Assembly: GCA_964639885.1 (NCBI GenBank)
Contig: CAZXEH010000001.1
Location: forward strand, 229,710 to 293,709
Origin: JAGNLA01 sp964639885
GTDB lineage: Bacteria > Caldisericota > Caldisericia > JAAYUI01
Length of the DNA: 64,000 nt
Direction: 5' to 3'
Of this stretch, positions 59,511 through 64,000 are shown in pieces. Position numbers and translations under genes: made by a program. Under the pieces are notes generated by a model. The model was not told the DNA's origin. It saw nothing but the letters and a program-made list of their open reading frames with translations, and searched no databases. Every line of letters begins with the position of its first letter. Position 1 is the first letter of the stretch.

Positions 59511-61298
59511 CTATGGTAATGGCATAAATGGATTTATATCCTGTGCTCTTTTATTTTTCCAATAACCATTTCTTCTGTTCCCTATAAATCTGTATAAATC
59601 AATAGAACCATCTGCATGGATAAATTCAACGTAAACAGTGCCATCTTCATAGTCATATATCTTTTTACCTTCCCATTCCCAATACCATTTTTTATCTTCG
59701 TCTTGTTTGTGATTTAGAGTGTACCTATAAAGTGTTTCTTGAAAACCTTTAACAGAGCCATCCTTTGTAATAGTTATAATACCTCTATCGGCAATCCAAA
59801 TATCTTTATCTGTACTGTTTGGATTTGCAACTCTACCGCTAATATACAAATTGATATCGCATCCAGTATTGTTTACTGCACTCATTGTGATCTTCATTTT
59901 TCCAACAAAACAGGAGTTCCAAGAACGTATTAAAGTTGAAAAGCCAAGTTTCTGACCAAATGGGTTTTTCCAGTACCCGAACTCAGAACCAATTTCTGGC
60001 ATATATGACAATGATGGCCCGCCTGGTCCCCAAAAGAAATGAGGTCCTTGGCTGTCGACTTGATAACCAAACAAATAACCTCCAGCTTTAACCTCTTGAC
60101 CTAATGGACCTGTATAGCCTTCTTCCAGTACGCCCCAGGATGCCCAAAGTAGATTGTCTGCGAACCATTTTTCGTCTTCCTTTTTGTTGTGAGTTGAATT
60201 ATAATGATCCATAATTTTACGTTGAATATTGTTATTACTCGCATCATCATGGGGTATATTATTCCAGTTATCTACCTCGTTTATTGCAGCCAACTCTGGT
60301 GAGCCAATGGCATCTTTATATTTCTCTTTCTCTTTTTCTCTATCTTCTTTACTCATATTCCAATACTTGTCAAAGTAATCGTGGTGTGCTGGAAGCCACA
60401 CCTTATCCATGTATACATTAGTATTATGATTCTTTGCTCGTCCGTCGTTATAACTCCCGCTCCACCATTCCATATTGTACATCTGCATTTCAGCCACGGT
60501 TAGTCCGTGTGATGTATAGCTCCACTCCAAATCTCCACCATATATTCCAATAATCGGGGTTGTGTCAGTTGTAGACTCAGGAGCGACATCGGTTGAGGTG
60601 GCAGGAGCTGCAGAGACAGGTACTCCACCTGCAACAGCTGCAATACCGGCATGCAATCCAAGCTGTGCAGCAGGTCTGGTAGATTGAGCCGTTGGTTCCT
60701 CAGCAGAAGCAGATGTTGGGTTGACATCAGCTGGGGTGCCGGTGCCGGAGAGGAACGTGCCAGTCTCGGGGTTGTAGTAGCCGGAGCCGGAGGAGTAGAG
60801 GCCGGTAATGGGTGAGGAGGCGGAGGTGTTGAACTCGGGGTCATGGATGACCTGAGCTTCACCTGACCAGGTGAATGGGTTGTAGATGGAGTTTGTGTTT
60901 GACTCAGTGAGGATGGTTCCAAGGGAGTCGTAGGTGTATGTGATTTGTGTGGTGCCGGTATCATCAGTGACACGGATGACGTTGCCATGAAGGTCATAAT
61001 GGTAGTAATACGTTTCACTTGCCTGCTGTTCAGTGCCGATGTCTGTGTAGTACTCAAAGGAGATGGGACGGGAGTTGGCTCCAAGGTGGATTCTCATCTG
61101 GTCGTTCTTGGTTATTGTTTCGTCCTCCTTCCCTGAGATGTCAATTGTGGTTATCTGTGAACCTATGTAGTGGTAAGTATATTTGGTTTCATATGTCACA
61201 TTGTTAATTACTTTGGTATATTTCTTCTCAAGGCGTCTGCCGGCTGCATCGTAGGCAAAGTCGAGGTCTGAGCCATCTGTGAGGTCAGCATGGGTCAT
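59511..61298 (-). CDS. Rhs-D: Rhs module with family A tail
   Basis: The 595-residue frame starts at the internal Met of 'NNMTHADLTDGS', where core homology begins, about 20 bp after the previous gene's stop. After 'YYNPETGTFLSGTG' it shares linker and 'GGDLEWSYTSHGLTVAEMQM' with Rhs-A, then diverges. The tail has 'GYQVDSQGPHFFWGP' (60024-60068) and later 'SGR...IITI..DG' and 'VYVEFIHADGS', echoed in the Rhs-A tail ('SGR...IITISDGG', 'VSIYFTDGS'). Confidence 0.82.
   Translation of the reverse strand: MTHADLTDGSDLDFAYDAAGRRLEKKYTKVINNVTYETKYTYHYIGSQITTIDISGKEDETITKNDQMRIHLGANSRPISFEYYTDIGTEQQASETYYYHYDLHGNVIRVTDDTGTTQITYTYDSLGTILTESNTNSIYNPFTWSGEAQVIHDPEFNTSASSPITGLYSSGSGYYNPETGTFLSGTGTPADVNPTSASAEEPTAQSTRPAAQLGLHAGIAAVAGGVPVSAAPATSTDVAPESTTDTTPIIGIYGGDLEWSYTSHGLTVAEMQMYNMEWWSGSYNDGRAKNHNTNVYMDKVWLPAHHDYFDKYWNMSKEDREKEKEKYKDAIGSPELAAINEVDNWNNIPHDDASNNNIQRKIMDHYNSTHNKKEDEKWFADNLLWASWGVLEEGYTGPLGQEVKAGGYLFGYQVDSQGPHFFWGPGGPSLSYMPEIGSEFGYWKNPFGQKLGFSTLIRSWNSCFVGKMKITMSAVNNTGCDINLYISGRVANPNSTDKDIWIADRGIITITKDGSVKGFQETLYRYTLNHKQDEDKKWYWEWEGKKIYDYEDGTVYVEFIHADGSIDLYRFIGNRRNGYWKNKRAQDINPFMPLP
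60738..61133 (-). repeat. Rhs core repeat, copy D
   Basis: The copy is 396 bp, same boundaries as copies A, B and C, with about 180 bp of further core upstream. Confidence 0.9.
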
Positions 61299-61325
61299 GT
61301 TGTTGTCAGAGATTCAAGCTAGGTT

Positions 61326-62387
61326 CTAGAACCAGTGAAAATACCTTTCAATCAATATCGAATCATCTACTGAACGGTAGTGATACCTCGCTTTAAATAA
61401 CTCGCAATACTGTTTCATAGGAACCATAGTCTGGTTATCTTTTGTATACGGCACAAAATCAAGTTTGACTTTTACTCCATCTACAATGGCATAGTCATTG
61501 TTCGAATTGTAAATAAGATTTATTAATCTTGGTTTGAAGCCAATTCCTCCGCTGACAAGTCTTGAGCAATCATGTATTCCATTCATCCCAGATACTCCAT
61601 TAATAAGAATCATTAAATAATATTCTGGGTAGGCAATGTAACCGTTATGCATTTCAGGGGAATAGGGGAATGTAGTTTTTTTACCGTCAACAACCAGCTT
61701 TTGATTTCCAGGGTTCATCAGAATGTGACCTCTACCAGTGTTGATATTAACACCATAGCAAGAATCGTAATCATTTAGATAGATATATTTTGACATATCA
61801 TCGGTATCAGGATTGAAAACCTTCTGGCTTGTCATTTTCACATTGCCATCTGCCCAACTGAATTTAACAACAGTGTAGTTATCCATGAAAATGACTATTT
61901 CTTTAAGGTTTATGTCAAGGTTTGAAATGCGTTTATCATTTGTGATAACATCAGAGTCGTGTCTTTCGGGATCATCATAAAACCTTGCATAAACAACTCT
62001 TTTTTTATTATTGTTTTCAGCGTATGCCATGCTAATCACAACATTTTTCAGATTTTGACTCTCGATAGATCTATTGTATGTGTAGTGCAATAGATTGAAG
62101 AAGTTCGATTCGAAAGTTGGATCATTTGCATTTATTGTCACTTCACGACCATTTTTGTCAGTTATTGGGATAAACTCGTTATCTCCAATATTTTTCAGCT
62201 TACTGGTGAGAAGGTTTGAGCCATCAAATTCAAGAAGATTCAACTTCCCCGCAGTTTTATTTATGGAGATTTTAAATGTTTCACAAGTTAGTTTCTTAAG
62301 TGAAGTATTAAATGCGTATGTCCCAATAATTGTTAAGGACAAAGTAAGTACCGTTAGCAGCAAAGCAACCAGTTTAATAGCTTTCAT
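61326..62387 (-). CDS. Partner E: secreted stalk-domain (copper amine oxidase-N-like) protein
   Basis: The 353-residue protein has a signal peptide ('LVALLLTVLTLSLTIIGTYAF'; residues about 6-26). The C-terminal stalk unit reads 'VDGVKVKLDF..PYTKDNQTMVPMKQYCELFKARYHYRS', shown here with a gap. The N-terminal part resembles partner C around 'LLEFDGSN'. GGAGGAG precedes the ATG, 15 bp after Rhs-E. AT-rich. It ends immediately before the Rhs-D core. Confidence 0.78.
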   Translation of the reverse strand: MKAIKLVALLLTVLTLSLTIIGTYAFNTSLKKLTCETFKISINKTAGKLNLLEFDGSNLLTSKLKNIGDNEFIPITDKNGREVTINANDPTFESNFFNLLHYTYNRSIESQNLKNVVISMAYAENNNKKRVVYARFYDDPERHDSDVITNDKRISNLDINLKEIVIFMDNYTVVKFSWADGNVKMTSQKVFNPDTDDMSKYIYLNDYDSCYGVNINTGRGHILMNPGNQKLVVDGKKTTFPYSPEMHNGYIAYPEYYLMILINGVSGMNGIHDCSRLVSGGIGFKPRLINLIYNSNNDYAIVDGVKVKLDFVPYTKDNQTMVPMKQYCELFKARYHYRSVDDSILIERYFHWF

Positions 62388-62402
62388 GCTTAACTCCTCC
62401 TC

Positions 62403-64000
62403 TCAGGGTATAATGGGAACACCATTCTTATCGTAATGACCACATTTACATTTTTTACCTTTTTTATCGTTGCCTACGTACCAATGATCATATGAACCAT
62501 CGCCATCAATATGAAAGCCTGGCGGATTTGTGTTTGCTTTTTCGTCACTAGGTAGCCACTTGTGATATTTTTCTTTGTTTGCTGGATTATAGTACGTTTT
62601 TACCCACGATTTAGCTTCATCAGCATCGGTTTCCATAAATGAAATAACTGTCCCTTTGCCACCTTTATAATCTTTGTTGGTTCCAGCAAACCCTATATCT
62701 GACCCTGATTGATCTTTTTTTACAAAATTGTGCCTACCATTTCCACTTTTAGCATCATCATAACCATCGTAACCATTATAAATTGTCCACCATTTCCCTC
62801 CGCCTATATCCATACTGGCAGACCCGAGGGTTGGGTATCCATTTGCGTCGTAGAATTCCATTTCAGGTTGTTTTCCGTTTTCAATGTTGTTACAAATATT
62901 TTTCCAACTTTTCGCCATATCATCAGGATTTGTTAAGCGTTTTGGCGGGTTCTTTCGATTGCCATTGGAATCTGTGTCATATATATAAGTATCCCCGTTT
63001 TTTTTCTGACATGCGGTAATGTTTCCGTTCTTATCTCTTTGTACCCAATTATACTGTGTACCATCATCGCCTGCTGATTCGGGTCCATCCTTCGCAGGGT
63101 CATCATTTGCAGCGGCAGTGCTTGTTGTGCCATTCTCCTTGTCGACAGCTGCCTGATTCATTGCGTCAACAAGCATATTGACAGTTTCGTCATCCAAATC
63201 AACAAGTTCGACAGTAGTACCGTTTGAACAAACAAGTTTTCCTGTTATGTCACATCCTGTCTTCAGTGTACGAGTACCGCCACCTGTACCTATTTTCCTT
63301 GGTCCGGGCAATATGAAGTTGTCACCAATGCCTCCAAGGCCAGTTGCACCATCGAATTTCATGTCTTTTGGGTCTGGGCCTTCACCAGCCCATATTCCCA
63401 GTCCAGGGGTTGGGGACAATTGATTGTTTCCACCAAGACTTGGTATGAGGTCACTTTCAGGAGAGGAACCACCGCCAAGACCTTGACATTCACCTTCCGG
63501 CTCAACAGAGTTTGAAGATTCTGCTGATTCACCACCACCATACACACAACCTGCGATTGAGGCTGAGGAACCTGAGCTTGCTTGTTGACTCATCGGACGA
63601 GTGAGCATGGCTGAGACATCTTCATGACGGGTGGATGTTGGGTTGACATCAGCTGGCATACCGGTGCCGGAGAGGAACGTGCCAGTCTCAGGGTTGTAAT
63701 AACCAGAACCTGAATTGTACAAACCAGTCTTTGGGGAGGCAGCGGAGGTGTCAAACTCTGGATCGTTAATAACTTGAGCTTCACCAGACCAGGTGAATGG
63801 GTTGTAGATGGAGTTTGTGTTTGTTTCAGAAACAATCGTTCCAAGTGCATCATAAGTGTAGGTTATCTCGGTTGTTCCAGCATCGTCAGTTACACGGATG
63901 ACGTTGCCGTGAAGGTCGTAGTGGTAGTAGTAGGTCTCACTTGCTTGCTGTTCAGTGCCGATGTCTGTGTAGTACTCAAAGGAGATGGGACGGGAGTTGG
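62403..64000 (-). CDS. Rhs-E: Rhs module with family B tail (5' part beyond the window)
   Basis: The frame is open to the right window edge, so the N-terminal part lies outside. It may be the intact full-length Rhs protein with the in-use tail. Core runs to 'YYNPETGTFLSGTG', then Ser/Gly-rich linker, a segment with 'TGCDITGKLVCSNG', and the family B motif 'WVQRDKNGNITACQ' (63006-63047). The end is rich in Lys, Gly and Cys ('KKGKKCKCGHYDKNG'). Confidence 0.82.
   Translation of the reverse strand, partial: NSRPISFEYYTDIGTEQQASETYYYHYDLHGNVIRVTDDAGTTEITYTYDALGTIVSETNTNSIYNPFTWSGEAQVINDPEFDTSAASPKTGLYNSGSGYYNPETGTFLSGTGMPADVNPTSTRHEDVSAMLTRPMSQQASSGSSASIAGCVYGGGESAESSNSVEPEGECQGLGGGSSPESDLIPSLGGNNQLSPTPGLGIWAGEGPDPKDMKFDGATGLGGIGDNFILPGPRKIGTGGGTRTLKTGCDITGKLVCSNGTTVELVDLDDETVNMLVDAMNQAAVDKENGTTSTAAANDDPAKDGPESAGDDGTQYNWVQRDKNGNITACQKKNGDTYIYDTDSNGNRKNPPKRLTNPDDMAKSWKNICNNIENGKQPEMEFYDANGYPTLGSASMDIGGGKWWTIYNGYDGYDDAKSGNGRHNFVKKDQSGSDIGFAGTNKDYKGGKGTVISFMETDADEAKSWVKTYYNPANKEKYHKWLPSDEKANTNPPGFHIDGDGSYDHWYVGNDKKGKKCKCGHYDKNGVPIIP
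63660..64000 (-). repeat. Rhs core repeat, copy E (cut by window edge)
   Basis: The left 341 bp of the same shared segment, ending at FLSGTG; the remainder is beyond the window. Confidence 0.88.

Noticed and set aside
48515..64000. Repeated blocks considered as CRISPR or insertion sequences
   Set aside because: The repeats are coding Rhs core hundreds of bases long, with no short regular spacers, no transposase and no terminal inverted repeats.

Overview
The window is a bacterial chromosome segment of moderate GC, with two 100-N scaffold gaps (10322-10421, 18463-18562). It looks like a draft genome of an uncultured, probably anaerobic or microaerophilic bacterium. Three things point that way: many Fe-S, thiol and flavin proteins, a persulfide/DsrE-TusA sulfur relay, and secreted proteins that combine PQQ-type beta-propellers, SH3b repeats and copper-amine-oxidase-N-like ('stalk') domains. 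I could not assign a phylum. Bacterial -35/-10 promoters are easy to read. At least seven genes start 6-8 bases after a good -10 box, so leaderless mRNAs appear common beside Shine-Dalgarno genes.

Layout. 1-7.6 kb: a DUF4342 fragment, a giant secreted PQQ/Ig/stalk protein, HEAT, DUF1697, TPR and SRAP (HMCES/YedK) genes, a 17-codon DUF1697 remnant and an AT-rich DUF6414-like gene. 7.7-11 kb: tRNA-Ser(CGA), yhaM, tadA, tRNA-Arg(ACG) and gltX. 11.2-16.6 kb: umuDC, two flavodoxin-fold genes, and an AbrB/ABC exporter operon. 16.6-17.9 kb: rsgA behind a leader peptide and attenuator. 18-28.3 kb: a gapped unknown gene, a stalk protein, merR-iscS-iscU, a roadblock protein, dxs, a CoA-binding/thioesterase/selA/nth operon, speD and a pyrimidine-dimer glycosylase. 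28.4-37 kb: a CstR-like persulfide sensor with a GlcD/GlcF-like oxidoreductase, a DUF1566 protein, a flavin reductase, a Dph6-like protein, and a DsrE2-TusA-DsrEFH operon whose start carries a CsoR/CstR-type palindrome. 37-48 kb: nadABC, ruvB-queH, smpB-amidase-rph-rdgB, a DUF5666 protein and tRNA-Ser(GCT).

48.5-64 kb (minus strand, running off the right edge) is the most unusual part. It is an array of five Rhs/YD-repeat modules. Each module has a truncated copy of the same Rhs core (396 bp shared without length change in the four complete copies), a variable C-terminal tail, and a tightly coupled downstream partner with a signal peptide. The tails fall into two families and the partners fall into two fold classes. 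Family A tails (motif GYQ...FWGP) always precede PQQ-like propeller partners. Family B tails (motif WVxRDKxGNIxACQ) always precede stalk-domain partners. This has the form of an effector/cognate-partner array displaced by recombination in the Rhs core, with tails and extracytoplasmic partners I do not recognise as any described toxin or immunity family.

Working together: sulfur handling links iscS/iscU, the CstR-like sensor, DsrE2-TusA-DsrEFH and possibly queH and nadA. Genome upkeep is covered by umuDC, SRAP, nth, the pyrimidine-dimer glycosylase, ruvB and rdgB. Translation and RNA functions are covered by gltX, tadA with its substrate tRNA, rsgA, smpB, rph, yhaM and selA.
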